Source: Acidimicrobiia bacterium (GTDB lineage Bacteria; Actinomycetota; Acidimicrobiia; IMCC26256; JAGPDB01). Taken from it: a stretch of DNA of 64,000 nucleotides. A model generated the notes under the pieces. That model had not been told where the DNA came from, made no database searches, and was given only the letters and a program-made list of their open reading frames with translations. Of the stretch, positions 1 to 9,961 are shown piece after piece (position 1 is the stretch's first letter; the number at the start of each line of letters is the position of its first letter). The DNA lies in assembly GCA_018057765.1 (NCBI GenBank), contig JAGPDB010000007.1, positions 1 through 64,000 of the forward strand, in the 5' to 3' direction. A program made the translations under genes and the position numbers.

Positions 1-1240
1 GTGGTGGTAGGTCGGCGTATTGTTTTTTGTTTGTTGTAGTAAGTTTTGGTATTTTGTTTTGATGCGTTATGGTGTGGTGCTGTCTACATAGCAAAACCAA
101 ATTGTCGAGTGATGTTGTACCGCCGTCTATCCAGTGTTTAATGTGGTGAGCGTCACACCATTTTGTAGGTGTTGTACATCCTTTTATGGTTCAAGTTTGG
201 GTTTCGAGAACTAATTGTTTTTTTAGATGAGTAGGTGCTGTGCGTACTTTTCTTCCTAAATCATAATGGCTTGTTTCTAGTTTTATTGGTGTAGAAATTT
301 CACAGTCACACAGTATTTGTTTTAGTTGATTTTTTGAGTGTGTTGAAACTATTGGTGTTTGTTTCTCTAACATTGCTTTCAAAAATGTTGTTGTAGAATT
401 ACCGGGTGTAATGTCGTTGATGTCAAACACGATGTCTGCTGTTAAAGTTGGAGATGAAAGTGTTTTATCGCCTACAAAGTTTTGTGCCAACATTACTAAC
501 GCATCGGCACGCATTTGGCTAGGTGAATATTCGTGACGCAATTGTGGTTCTGTTTTATTCCAGAGTTTTTGTGATACTTGCTCTAATGCTTTTTTTATTA
601 TCTTTCCACTTATAGGATCGAATTGTCCTTGGATAAAATATTGGCCATCGGCTAATTCACTAAAAAATAATCTGCGTGATTCAAAAGATTGTTGGTCATT
701 AGTGTTATCGTCGCAGACTGCGTCGACCATGTTTTTCCAATGGCGCACAACATTGTTAAAATCTTTAACACTTAAAGTACATGCAATATCGCAAAGTAGT
801 TTATGGTCGTCATCAAAAAACTCTATGTAATTATCACTCAATAGCGGAGTGACTAATTTAATATGTTCGCAAGTAATTTTGCCATCAGAAAGTTTTTTCA
901 TATAGCAAGAATATTTAGACAATACTTTCGCACAAGCAATATCAACATCGACTTTTTTACGAGACTGGCCCGTTTCATGAACTAACGCTGATTTACCTGT
1001 TAGATAGTTATCGTTAGCCCACGAATCACCATTAACATATTCACTCATTGCTAAAGCACAAACACCATCCAAAGAATCACGTAATTCAACTAATAATTTT
1101 ACCAAACTCGAATCAACCTGAAAAGAATTTGATTGTTTAGGTTCAGCCAAAAACTCACGCAACAAATTAATATCAGAACGTATATTATCTGTTAAAACTC
1201 TAGCATTTACCTTAACGAACATATGTATGTATATTATCAA
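1..1240 (-). pseudogene. DUF222/HNH endonuclease (13E12-like), interrupted by in-frame TGA
   Basis: The first 349 codons form a DUF222 domain (alpha-helical, REP13E12-like), and the reading frame stops at TGA 191-193. Translation beyond the stop stays open to the window edge and reads as a textbook HNH nuclease: KGC, then WCDAHHI, a following DGG and LLCRQHH. In this family the residue at the stop position is the first zinc-ligand Cys of a Cys-x4-Cys pair. One base change from TGT or TGC to TGA explains the break. The frame is otherwise intact, so the lesion is recent, a sequencing error, or tolerated. TGA ends normal genes elsewhere here (39607-39609; 49184-49186). The ATG at 1222 is an alternative start to 1240. 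Such genes are multicopy in many actinobacteria and their role is unclear. Confidence 0.8.
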
Positions 1241-1515
1241 ATAAACTCAACAAATACAAGAGGAAATCCAAAATGTTTATAATATTATTCAATAAAAAAT
1301 ATTGATATATTGATCCACGTCTACTCGGACGTTTCCAGCTAGATAACTTAAGTGAATAAAAGCCGAAAATACTTAAATCTAAAAACCGAAGACTAATCTG
1401 TGAAATCACTTAATAAATTATCTTCATCGTAATAACAAGATCAACTGCTTGAGATTATTCACGCTATAAGTCGCATTTGTAGATACTAAACCACAATAAT
1501 AGTTAAGCACTATTT
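1241..1515. other. Intergenic gap upstream of malic enzyme
   Basis: This 275-base AT-rich gap lies between the divergent endonuclease relic and the malic enzyme. I see no RNA gene, convincing ORF or strong hairpin in it. It must carry the promoter for the malic enzyme gene, but no box stands out enough to assign. Confidence 0.4.
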
Positions 1516-1529
1516 TTGTTTAACGATTC

Positions 1530-1535
1530 GGAAGG
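1530..1535 (+). promoter_or_regulatory. Ribosome binding site choosing TTG 1543
   Basis: GGAAGG lies seven bases before TTG 1543 and is the only purine-rich site near either possible malic enzyme start. It favours 1543 over the first TTG at 1516. Confidence 0.6.
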
Positions 1536-1542
1536 TAAGCAA

Positions 1543-2937
1543 TTGAACATAAGAACATCAGCAGGATTTAGGCTTTATGTCAGCTTTCATGCAAATGAGA
1601 AGCATCACCCAAGCGAACATAATATTTTAGAAGTAGTCATTGAGAGCATCAAAAGCGTAGGGGGCAATATTCGTTCTGTAGATGAGCAAGAAGATTTCGA
1701 GTATGTGATGCATATCGATGCAAGTGGTGTCGAGCATCAAGAAAAAATCAAAGAAAATTTTGAAAGCATAGAAGGCATAACTATAGATTCCATTGTAGAC
1801 GGCGTTGAAGAAATCCACAAAGGTGGAAAAATCGATGTTATTAGCCGTACGGAACTAAAAGATGGTGATGATTTAGCAATGGCATATACACCTGGTGTTG
1901 GCCGAATATGTACAATGATTGAACAAGAGCCAGAAAGAGTATGGGAGCTAACGGGTCGTAGAAATGCAGTGGCTGTTTTAAGCAATGGAACTGCTGTGCT
2001 TGGGTTAGGAGATATTGGACCCCAAGCAGCAATGCCCGTTATGGAAGGAAAAGCTGTCCTATTTAGAGAATTTGCTGGTATAGCAGCATACCCAATTTGT
2101 GTAAATGCGCAAACAGCAGACGAACTAGTTGCTATAGCAAAAGCACTAGAGCCAACATTTGGTGGTATAAATTTAGAAGATGTTGCTGCACCGATTTGTT
2201 TCGAAGCTGAAGAGAGAATGAGACAAGAACTCTCAATTCCTGTATTTCATGACGATCAACATGGTACTGCAATAGTTACGCTTGCTGCTTTAATAAATGC
2301 TTGTAAAGTAGTTAATAAAGACTTCAACAAAATTAAAGTTGTCATGTTAGGAGCTGGTGCTGCTGGGGTTGCCTGCGCAAAATTATTGATGCAAGCAGGT
2401 GTTGGCGATGTTATTGCTTGTGATCGCAAAGGCATTTTGAGTAAGGATAGAGAAGACTTAAAAGACGAAAAATTATTTTTGGCAACAATAGGAAATCTAA
2501 ATAATATCAGTGGAACAATTAATGATGCACTAGAAGGTGCTGATGTATTTATGGGTGTTTCTGGACCAAATCTAATAACACCACAAATGTTAGAGAAAAT
2601 GTCAAATGATGCAATAGTTTTTGCAATGGCTAACCCAGTGCCAGAAATTATGCCTGAGATCGTTCCTGATAATGTGAGAGTAGTCGCTACTGGTAGAAGT
2701 GATTATCCGAATCAGATTAATAATGTGCTCGTATTTCCTGGCTTTTTTAGAGGACTTTTAGATGCAGGTGCCAGCAGAGTCAGCGAAGAAATGAAACTTG
2801 CTGCTGCTTTTGCGCTCGCGGGAGTTATCGATGATGCTGATCTAAATGATGAAAATATTATTGCATCACCTTTTGAAAAGCGTGTATGCGAAGTTGTATC
2901 AAAAGCCGTTTACGATATAGCCATAAAGCAAAAATAG
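1543..2937 (+). CDS. Malic enzyme with N-terminal ACT-like domain
   Basis: Oxidative decarboxylation of malate to pyruvate in the cytosol, linking the TCA cycle to pyruvate. A divergent ACT-like regulatory segment fills about the first 95 residues, followed by the malic domain. Visible are the catalytic tyrosine in AYTPGVG, the catalytic lysine in VMEGKAV, the metal-binding FHDDQHGTA and the nucleotide-binding GAGAAG loop. The frame opens at TTG 1516, but the TTG at 1543 has a good GGAAGG ribosome site seven bases upstream (1530-1535), so I choose 1543. That gives 464 residues. NAD or NADP preference cannot be read reliably. The SURF1 gene starts four bases after the stop, so the two may be co-transcribed. 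Confidence 0.92.
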   Translation: MNIRTSAGFRLYVSFHANEKHHPSEHNILEVVIESIKSVGGNIRSVDEQEDFEYVMHIDASGVEHQEKIKENFESIEGITIDSIVDGVEEIHKGGKIDVISRTELKDGDDLAMAYTPGVGRICTMIEQEPERVWELTGRRNAVAVLSNGTAVLGLGDIGPQAAMPVMEGKAVLFREFAGIAAYPICVNAQTADELVAIAKALEPTFGGINLEDVAAPICFEAEERMRQELSIPVFHDDQHGTAIVTLAALINACKVVNKDFNKIKVVMLGAGAAGVACAKLLMQAGVGDVIACDRKGILSKDREDLKDEKLFLATIGNLNNISGTINDALEGADVFMGVSGPNLITPQMLEKMSNDAIVFAMANPVPEIMPEIVPDNVRVVATGRSDYPNQINNVLVFPGFFRGLLDAGASRVSEEMKLAAAFALAGVIDDADLNDENIIASPFEKRVCEVVSKAVYDIAIKQK

Positions 2938-2940
2938 ATC

Positions 2941-3759
2941 ATGCTTGGCATATTAATTAAGCCAAAATATTTACTAGGCCATATACTCATACTTTTGATT
3001 GCTTTGACTTGCTTTCTTTTGAGTTCGTGGCAATTCTCTCGTTTGGATCAACGCAAAGCACTTAACAGTAAAATTTCTTCACGCATGGAGGCAAATCAAA
3101 ACTCTTTGTCTAAATTGGGTAATGGATACGACAAAGAATTAAACGATATTGATTTTATTAAGGAAAATGAATATCGAAGAGTAGTGATTAAAGGAAAATA
3201 TAAAAAAGAAGGTAGTGTCCTTATTCTCGGTCGTTCATATGATGGTGACCCGGGCTACAACATAATGACACCTTTTGAAACAGAAATAAATAATTTGCAA
3301 AAAATTATTTATATAAACGTAGGTTTTATTCCGACCACCTTAGGTGAAGCAATATCATTTGATGACACTCCCATAAGTGAAGCATTTTCAAAGATTGGAG
3401 ATGGAAAAGAATATTCCATAGAAGGATTATTGATGCGAAATGAGTCGAAAAGTCTTTTTGGCTCAGATAAACAAATTAAACCGAATAAAACAACCAACAG
3501 AATTGATATAAATACTTTTAAGAAACGTATTGGTCGAATAGAACCGTATTCTCTTACGAGTACATTTTGGGTACAGTTAATTAAATACCAAAACAGTCAA
3601 TCCCCAGAAAGGTACCCGGAAGCATTAAGACTTCCAGAACTATCTGAAAAGAATCATTTCTCATATGCGCTACAGTGGACATTCTTTGGATTTGTTGCAA
3701 TTATAACCTGGATCATTATTTGTATTAAAGCAGCTAAATCTCCTAGAGTTAAAAGCTAA
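2941..3759 (+). CDS. SURF1 family cytochrome oxidase biogenesis protein
   Basis: SURF1 proteins help insert heme a into cytochrome c oxidase subunit I. The protein shows the family layout: an N-terminal membrane helix (about residues 10-29) followed by SSWQFSRLDQR, close to the conserved LGxWQxxRxxxK signature, an external beta-rich domain and a second membrane helix (about 243-263). The 272-residue length is typical. It implies an aa3-type terminal oxidase elsewhere in the genome. It follows malic enzyme by three bases. The insert around residues 165-190 is Lys/Asn-rich and poorly conserved. Confidence 0.85.
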   Translation: MLGILIKPKYLLGHILILLIALTCFLLSSWQFSRLDQRKALNSKISSRMEANQNSLSKLGNGYDKELNDIDFIKENEYRRVVIKGKYKKEGSVLILGRSYDGDPGYNIMTPFETEINNLQKIIYINVGFIPTTLGEAISFDDTPISEAFSKIGDGKEYSIEGLLMRNESKSLFGSDKQIKPNKTTNRIDINTFKKRIGRIEPYSLTSTFWVQLIKYQNSQSPERYPEALRLPELSEKNHFSYALQWTFFGFVAIITWIIICIKAAKSPRVKS

Positions 3760-3782
3760 TACAATATAAGAGGAGAATTAAT

Positions 3783-3968
3783 ATGGCGAATATACTAGAT
3801 AAAATAAAGGGATGTCTTACAGGAAAATCAAACAATGCAGTAAAAGCAGATTCCGTGATAGATAAGGCAGCAGATTTTGTTGATTCTAAAGTTGACGATA
3901 AACATGATGATAAAATTGAAACCGTTAAAGAAAAAGCAAAAGAAGTAGTAGATAAACTAGATAAATAA
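3783..3968 (+). CDS. Small antitoxin-like protein (MT0933/Rv0909-like)
   Basis: A 61-residue, highly charged helical protein with short DKAADFVDSK and KEKAKEVVDK repeats, resembling the MT0933_antitox family of actinobacteria. AGGAGA at 3770-3775 is a strong ribosome site. No toxin gene is adjacent: SURF1 lies upstream and a large membrane protein downstream. An antitoxin role is therefore only a family label. A stress-associated small protein is an equally good reading. Confidence 0.6.
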   Translation: MANILDKIKGCLTGKSNNAVKADSVIDKAADFVDSKVDDKHDDKIETVKEKAKEVVDKLDK

Positions 3969-3982
3969 TTTCTATCAATTTA

Positions 3983-6238
3983 ATGATTAAATTCCAAAAG
4001 ATTAAAGCCACAACAATAATAGTCATGATTGTGGCTTTTCTTTTTATTCTTTCGGGCTCGATAAAATCAAACGCATCAACAAATACCTTAGATACTAAAA
4101 AAATAAAAAACCGTGTACTTGTAGTTTCCTTACCAAGAGTGACCTGGGAAATATTACAAACAGTAAGTACACCAAATATAGATAAATTAATAGATGTCGG
4201 TAGTGTCGCTGACCTAAGTGTAAGAACACTAGGAGGTAGTTCGAATGCAGACGAGGGTTATGCCACAATTTCAGCTGGTTCAAGGGCTGTGGTTGATAAA
4301 TCGCTAGATTCTGATTTCGTTAATAGTGACGAGATTTTTGACGGTATGAAGGCAAGAGAAATTTTTATTGATCAACGTGGTGTAATAAAAAGTAAAAGTC
4401 CTGCTGGCTTAGGGTTAGGTTTTGAAAAAACTATTAGAGCAAATTCAAAGAGCTTGAATATAACAGAAGTTGGTACTTTTTCTGATGCTTTATATAAGAA
4501 CAATAAAAGTATTGCTGTATTTGGTAACGCAGATAGTTGCCTAAGTGATGATCCTAATTGTTTTAATAGGTCAATTGCGTATGTAGGTACCAACTCAAAT
4601 GGAGTCTTAGTTAACGGCGATGTGACGCGAGGTCTACTAAAAACCGCCAAAAATAATACAACTCAACTCAGTCTTGATAATAATGCCGTTGCAAAAAAAG
4701 TTAAAGAATCATTAAAAATACATGATATAAACGTTGTTGAATGCTCAGACTTAGAGCGTGTAGAAGATTTACGTACAACAACGAGAAGGTCTATTTCAGA
4801 TGCAAATTTTATTAATGCAATAAAAAAATGCGATGAATTAATTGGCTCTATAATGACCTCGATATCGCTTAAGGATGATCAGGTTTATCTTATTTCTGCA
4901 AGCTCACCTAAAGCATTGCCAGAGACAACCATTTTTATTGCAGCTGGTAAAGATATTCCAAGAGGATATGCATCTAGCTCAACTACAAGACACATTGGTT
5001 TAGTGTCACTTGTAGATATAGCTCCAACGATTCTAAAATCACAAGGAATAGCAACTCCTGATGCAATGGGCGATACCTTATTGGATTTTCACTCAAATAA
5101 ACTATCGAGTCACGATAGAGAAAAATCTTTACAAAAAATAAACAGTCAAGCAGTTGCAAGAGATGCTGCTTTAAAACCTGCGGTTTGGACTTTATTAATA
5201 ATATTCATCGCGACTGTTTTGGTTTCATTGATAGCATTTACCCGAGCTGGTAAATGGAGAAAAGTAGCAAAGTACCTATCACTAATTACATTAAGCTACC
5301 CTTTGTCTACTTATATAATGCAACCATTTACACTGGTAATTAATGGTGCATATGGTTTTTTAATTGCAATTGGATTAGTGTCAATATTATGTGCAACATT
5401 ATTAGGCTGGCTGATGTCAAAATGGAACCTGATCAAAGTAATCTTATTTTTAAGTACAACATATTTAGTGGTTCAAATAGTAGATATTCTCTTCGATGGA
5501 AAACTTCAATTTAATTCCATATTTGGTAATGCAACAATCAATGCAGGTCGTTTTGCGGGATGGGGGAACTCAGCTTTCTCTTTTGTTGCAATATTTTCAT
5601 TCATATTTGTAGCAATGGTTAAAGAGTCAACTCTGAAAAATAATACCAAGAATTATATCAACTTATATCTAATATTATTTTTAATCATTGTGCTCGCAAT
5701 AGATGGTGCGCCATTTTTTGGTTCAGATGTGGGAGGTGTCCTAGCGCTGACTCCAGGCGTTTTTGTTTTATCAATGATGTTGTACAAAAAACGCGTCGGT
5801 ATTAAATCTATAATTCTTTCAACACTAATAACATTGGGAGCAATTTCAGCGTTTGCTCTTATAGACTTATCTAGACCAATTTCACAACGAACTCATTTGG
5901 GGCGATTTGCAGATAGTTTGATTCAGGGAGAAGCATTAATCACAATAGAAAGAAAGATGGCTGCGAGTATTAAGAGTTTTAATATGCCTACCCTCTATCT
6001 GACAACAATAGTCGCATTACTATTTGTTGTTTATATAACATTATCTAAACAACAGCTTTATAAAAAAATGGTCAATAAATATGATGGTATTAATTTAATC
6101 ATTTTGCCAGGCATAATTGTCGCAATCTTAGGTATGTTATTAAATGATTCAGGTCTTTCTATACCTGCATTGATGCTCACGATTTTTGTTCCATTTTGTT
6201 CGTTGTTTGTACTAGAGACAATTGAAAATGAAAATTAA
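3983..6238 (+). CDS. Membrane protein with alkaline-phosphatase-like ectodomain, copy 1
   Basis: Unknown function. A signal peptide or anchor (residues 1-32) precedes a domain of about 330 residues with alkaline phosphatase/sulfatase superfamily features: a beta strand, then PNIDKLIDVGS, a Gly/Ser-rich segment ending ATISAGSRA, and a closing VDIAPTILKSQGI segment. About eight membrane helices follow, containing GRFAGWGN, GSDVGGVLALTP and RTHLGRF. The usual first metal-binding Asp after the opening strand is not evident (VVSLPRVTW), so catalysis is uncertain. The next gene is a full-length paralogue, and the two are translationally coupled. A cell-envelope role is an inference. Confidence 0.7.
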   Translation: MIKFQKIKATTIIVMIVAFLFILSGSIKSNASTNTLDTKKIKNRVLVVSLPRVTWEILQTVSTPNIDKLIDVGSVADLSVRTLGGSSNADEGYATISAGSRAVVDKSLDSDFVNSDEIFDGMKAREIFIDQRGVIKSKSPAGLGLGFEKTIRANSKSLNITEVGTFSDALYKNNKSIAVFGNADSCLSDDPNCFNRSIAYVGTNSNGVLVNGDVTRGLLKTAKNNTTQLSLDNNAVAKKVKESLKIHDINVVECSDLERVEDLRTTTRRSISDANFINAIKKCDELIGSIMTSISLKDDQVYLISASSPKALPETTIFIAAGKDIPRGYASSSTTRHIGLVSLVDIAPTILKSQGIATPDAMGDTLLDFHSNKLSSHDREKSLQKINSQAVARDAALKPAVWTLLIIFIATVLVSLIAFTRAGKWRKVAKYLSLITLSYPLSTYIMQPFTLVINGAYGFLIAIGLVSILCATLLGWLMSKWNLIKVILFLSTTYLVVQIVDILFDGKLQFNSIFGNATINAGRFAGWGNSAFSFVAIFSFIFVAMVKESTLKNNTKNYINLYLILFLIIVLAIDGAPFFGSDVGGVLALTPGVFVLSMMLYKKRVGIKSIILSTLITLGAISAFALIDLSRPISQRTHLGRFADSLIQGEALITIERKMAASIKSFNMPTLYLTTIVALLFVVYITLSKQQLYKKMVNKYDGINLIILPGIIVAILGMLLNDSGLSIPALMLTIFVPFCSLFVLETIENEN

Positions 6239-8444
6239 ACAGTCCTCATATAAAATATTTTTTATAAGTATTATCTTTCTATCTCTATTTATTGATTTGG
6301 CACCAAGTTATTCGTCCGAAGAATCTAATCCTAAAGTTGTCATTATTTCAATACCTAGAGTTACATGGAAAATGTTAGATAATATTGAAGTACCAAATAT
6401 TAATTCTTTGATTGAAAATGGTTCTACTGGATCACTAAGTATCCTAACTCCTGGCAAAGCAAGATCACTTGAAAATGGATATATCTCTATATCTGCTGGT
6501 AATCGAGCAAACGCAGCCCCAGCTTCGTTATCTACTTTTTATAGTCCCGATGAGATTGTAGATGGTCAAGTTGCGAGGAATATATTTATAGATCAACGTG
6601 GTTCAATAAAGCATAATAATACAGGTGCAATTGCACTTAATTTTGAATACACTATTGTAAAAAATTCAAAGAGTTTGTACGAACCCGATGCTGGAGCATT
6701 TGCTACAGCTTTAAAAGCAAATAATAAGACAATATCAGTAATTGGAAATGCGGATTATTGTTCTAAGTTGATTATGTCTTGTAATCAACGTGCAATTGCA
6801 TATTTAGGTAGTGACAATAATGGTGAAGTAGAAAATGCGGAGATCTCACGAAAAATATTGAATGATGATTTGACAATAAACAATAAGATTGTCAAAGAGA
6901 AAACAATTGAATCAATAAAGAATCACGATGTCACTGCAGTTGAATGTTCAGATTTAGAAAAATTAGATGCGAAAAGAATATCAACATCAGAAGAATTAGC
7001 TAATGAGCAAATGTACAAAGCAATAAAATCATGCGATGGTTTAATAGGATCAATCAAAAGTGAATTAAACCTAAATAAGGATCAGATTTATATAATATCT
7101 CCCGTCTCGCCAAGGATAAAGGAGCAACTAACAGTATTTGTTGGTAACGGTAAAGGAATAAAGGCTGGGTACGCAACAAGCGGTATAACAAGACGTGAAG
7201 GAATAATTTCATTGGCTGATATAGCGCCATCGATATTAGATTTTTATCACATTGAAATACCAAACACTATGATTGCCACACTGTTAAATTATAAGCCAAG
7301 CAGCGACACAGTGGCCGAAAAAAAAGACATGTTAATAAGTGTGAATGAACACGGATTATTACGGGATAGCTCATTTGTATATGTTGCAGGATCATTCATA
7401 TTAATAGTATTTCTATCAATTGTATTTTCAATAATTTCATATAAGAAAATTCCAAAACTTCGAAGATTTACAAAATATTTATTATATGCATCAATCTCGA
7501 TGCCTACTATCACATTTTTAATTGCACCATTTATGATGATGTTAGAAAAACCAGTATATATTTATATTGTTTTTGCATTTTTAACTGTATTTTCATCTAT
7601 GCTCGCGTATCATTTTGCAAAAAAATATAAAAGCCAAATGGTCATACTTGTCATATCTACTATTACTTTAGCCGTGCAGTTATTAGATATTATTACAGGT
7701 GGAAATTTACAATTAAATTCATATTTTGGTTATTCGACTGTTGTTGCTGGAAGATTTGCAGGTTTTGGTAACCTTGCGTTTTCGATTGTGGCAATATCTT
7801 CAGTAGTTATTGTCGCAATGGTCAAGCAGTTAGCAAAATCAAAACAAATATTGAATAAAAGATGGGTAAATATCTTTTTATTAAGCATATTAATGTTTGT
7901 ATTGATAATGGATGGGCTACCATATTTAGGATCTGATGTCGGTGGCGTTTTAGCATTAACACCAATGGTTTTTACTGTTGGCTTAATGTTATTCAATAAA
8001 CGCATTGATTATAAAACAATTTTTATTTCAGGCTTTATCACAATAATAACACTATCGATATTTTCGCTATTTGATTTATCTAGACCACTTTCTGAAAGAA
8101 CACACTTAGGCAGATTCATTGAAGTATTAATTAATGGTGAAGGAAAAACAATAATTGAACGCAAAATACTATTGAACATAGAAATACTATCGAACTCTTT
8201 AATAGCAACATTAGTAATTTTTATAACAATATATATTATTTTCTTATTTTTAAAACCAGAGAGATTTATAAAGAAAATGATACTAGAAAACCCTGCATAT
8301 AGATATATAGTGTATCCTGGGCTCATAGTTGGAATATTAGGTATGCTGTTAAATGATTCAGGTGTAGCAATACCAGGTATGATGCTTTCAATTGCAATGC
8401 CGCCCTTGGCATTGTTAGCATTTGAAAAGCCTGTAAAGCTATAG
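6228..8444 (+). CDS. Membrane protein with alkaline-phosphatase-like ectodomain, copy 2
   Basis: A tandem paralogue of the preceding gene along its whole length. Shared features are the signal peptide, IPRVTWKML, PNINSLIENGS, SISAGNRA, VECSDLE, the closing ADIAPSILDFYHI, then about eight membrane helices with GRFAGFGN, GSDVGGVLALTP, RTHLGRF and a C-terminal MLLNDSG motif. The ATG at 6228 overlaps the previous stop; a TTG at 6222 is an alternative. Divergence between the copies is substantial but spread evenly, so this is an old duplication. The two products may form a heteromer. Enzymatic function is not established. Confidence 0.7.
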   Translation: MKIKQSSYKIFFISIIFLSLFIDLAPSYSSEESNPKVVIISIPRVTWKMLDNIEVPNINSLIENGSTGSLSILTPGKARSLENGYISISAGNRANAAPASLSTFYSPDEIVDGQVARNIFIDQRGSIKHNNTGAIALNFEYTIVKNSKSLYEPDAGAFATALKANNKTISVIGNADYCSKLIMSCNQRAIAYLGSDNNGEVENAEISRKILNDDLTINNKIVKEKTIESIKNHDVTAVECSDLEKLDAKRISTSEELANEQMYKAIKSCDGLIGSIKSELNLNKDQIYIISPVSPRIKEQLTVFVGNGKGIKAGYATSGITRREGIISLADIAPSILDFYHIEIPNTMIATLLNYKPSSDTVAEKKDMLISVNEHGLLRDSSFVYVAGSFILIVFLSIVFSIISYKKIPKLRRFTKYLLYASISMPTITFLIAPFMMMLEKPVYIYIVFAFLTVFSSMLAYHFAKKYKSQMVILVISTITLAVQLLDIITGGNLQLNSYFGYSTVVAGRFAGFGNLAFSIVAISSVVIVAMVKQLAKSKQILNKRWVNIFLLSILMFVLIMDGLPYLGSDVGGVLALTPMVFTVGLMLFNKRIDYKTIFISGFITIITLSIFSLFDLSRPLSERTHLGRFIEVLINGEGKTIIERKILLNIEILSNSLIATLVIFITIYIIFLFLKPERFIKKMILENPAYRYIVYPGLIVGILGMLLNDSGVAIPGMMLSIAMPPLALLAFEKPVKL

Positions 8445-8498
8445 CAGTTTATTAATTGTAAAATTAGCTTAGGTACAATATTGATTTGATTTAAATAA

Positions 8499-9956
8499 TT
8501 ATTGATTCAGAATATAGTTGAGAACATCTACAGCACCATAATGTCCACGATTATCTCCGAGTGTAGAAATCATCTCTGTTAAATCATCACCAGATGTCAC
8601 CAATGTAGATTCAGGAGTGCCATTGCGAAGTTGACCTAAACCAATATTGCTCATCAAATGATTACACAAACATTTTTTACCTTCTGTTTGTTCAGTTGTT
8701 CCACCTTTTCGTAGGAAAGTGCTTAGAGGCTCAGCAGAACACCTATACCCTACGCTACCATCTTCTTTTCGGTAACAAGATCGGAGATAACTTAAGTCAC
8801 ATACCCGTTTACGCTTTAAATATACTTCTTCTACAGAAGCAGTACCATCAAGTTCTACAACCTTAAAAGGAAACCCGCTAGGTGATGCAACAGGATCGGT
8901 AAATACTTTTACTCCACCATTCTCAACTTGTTTAAACACTTGTTGCTTTACTTCTTTGCTGAATCCTGATTCATCAGAAAATGCAAAAGCAGTACCAACT
9001 TGAACTCCACGCGCTCCTAGTTCTCTAGCTTTTTTAAGCATCTCTGGCTTACCCCAACTTCCTGCTATCCAATATGGCAAACCAGCATTAGTCATTTGTT
9101 CAAAGTTTGGATGATCACGATCTCCATAAATTGGTTGACCTAACTCATCTAGTTTTAATACACCGCGAGGTGACGCATTGTGGCCTCCAGCAGTAGGAAG
9201 TTCTACAATCAAACCATCAGGGCGTGTTTCGGGATCTTTAATTAAATAAGTTGCAAGAGTATTAGAAGTAATGATGGCTATAAAAGCTGGTTTTTTAAGC
9301 ACAATATCTGGACCTAATAATTTAACTGGATCTTGACTAATAATAAATTCTTCACCAGCCAATGCCTCTTCAACTGTTACCTTATATTCACCGACTTTAT
9401 TTTGACTTAAATCTCTTATTAATTTCGGCATTTGTTTCGGGATACCTGCACCCATAATAATTGCATCAACACCAGCAAGCATTGCGCCAATAGTTGAACA
9501 AACAACAGGTAGCTGAATTTTTTCAAGATAATTAATGCCAACAGGACTATCGTGGCCTTCTTTGGCAAGAAAGACTTCTCCAAAATTCGACACTATACAA
9601 AGTTCAATCAAAGATTCAGATGGATCAACTGCCCATGCAGGTACGTTTTTATAAGGTTTCCCTTCTTCTCGGCCACCTTCTATGAAGTATCTATCTAAGA
9701 CTCGTTGTGCCATCTCGGGAACTGGAAAATGTGAATATGCTCTACGCAAATGACCGCCAGGATCACCATCACCAAGTATACGAGTATGCACAACATCGAT
9801 AACAGTGCCAGAAACAACACCCATTTGGCCAGCTTTACCTACAGCATTTGCGAGCTTCCAACCAGAAACAGCAATACCCATACCGCCTTGGATGATTTCA
9901 GGGAAATTAGAAATACTTATACCCGAATCTGAAGGATCAGTTACGGACGAAGTCAT
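8499..9956 (-). CDS. Nitronate monooxygenase/FabK-like flavin oxidoreductase
   Basis: An FMN-binding TIM-barrel protein of the 2-nitropropane dioxygenase family, which also contains the enoyl-ACP reductase FabK. Visible are the opening IIQGGMGIAVSGWKLA and the central PTAGGHNASPRG phosphate-binding segment. At 485 residues it is longer than the usual 320-360; the extra C-terminal part is Cys-rich (CDLSYLRSCY, then KKCLCNHL). It lies five bases downstream of the enoyl-ACP reductase gene in the same direction, so the two form an operon. Either nitronate detoxification or a lipid-related flavin reduction is possible; the neighbour favours lipid metabolism. Confidence 0.8.
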   Translation of the reverse strand: MTSSVTDPSDSGISISNFPEIIQGGMGIAVSGWKLANAVGKAGQMGVVSGTVIDVVHTRILGDGDPGGHLRRAYSHFPVPEMAQRVLDRYFIEGGREEGKPYKNVPAWAVDPSESLIELCIVSNFGEVFLAKEGHDSPVGINYLEKIQLPVVCSTIGAMLAGVDAIIMGAGIPKQMPKLIRDLSQNKVGEYKVTVEEALAGEEFIISQDPVKLLGPDIVLKKPAFIAIITSNTLATYLIKDPETRPDGLIVELPTAGGHNASPRGVLKLDELGQPIYGDRDHPNFEQMTNAGLPYWIAGSWGKPEMLKKARELGARGVQVGTAFAFSDESGFSKEVKQQVFKQVENGGVKVFTDPVASPSGFPFKVVELDGTASVEEVYLKRKRVCDLSYLRSCYRKEDGSVGYRCSAEPLSTFLRKGGTTEQTEGKKCLCNHLMSNIGLGQLRNGTPESTLVTSGDDLTEMISTLGDNRGHYGAVDVLNYILNQ

Positions 9957-9961
9957 AATGA

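Noticed and set aside
191-193. Selenocysteine reading of the TGA in the HNH gene
   Set aside because: No Sec machinery is visible in the window and the position is a structural zinc ligand; a nonsense change is simpler.
3783-3968. Complete toxin-antitoxin system
   Set aside because: Only an antitoxin-like small protein is present; neither neighbour resembles a toxin.
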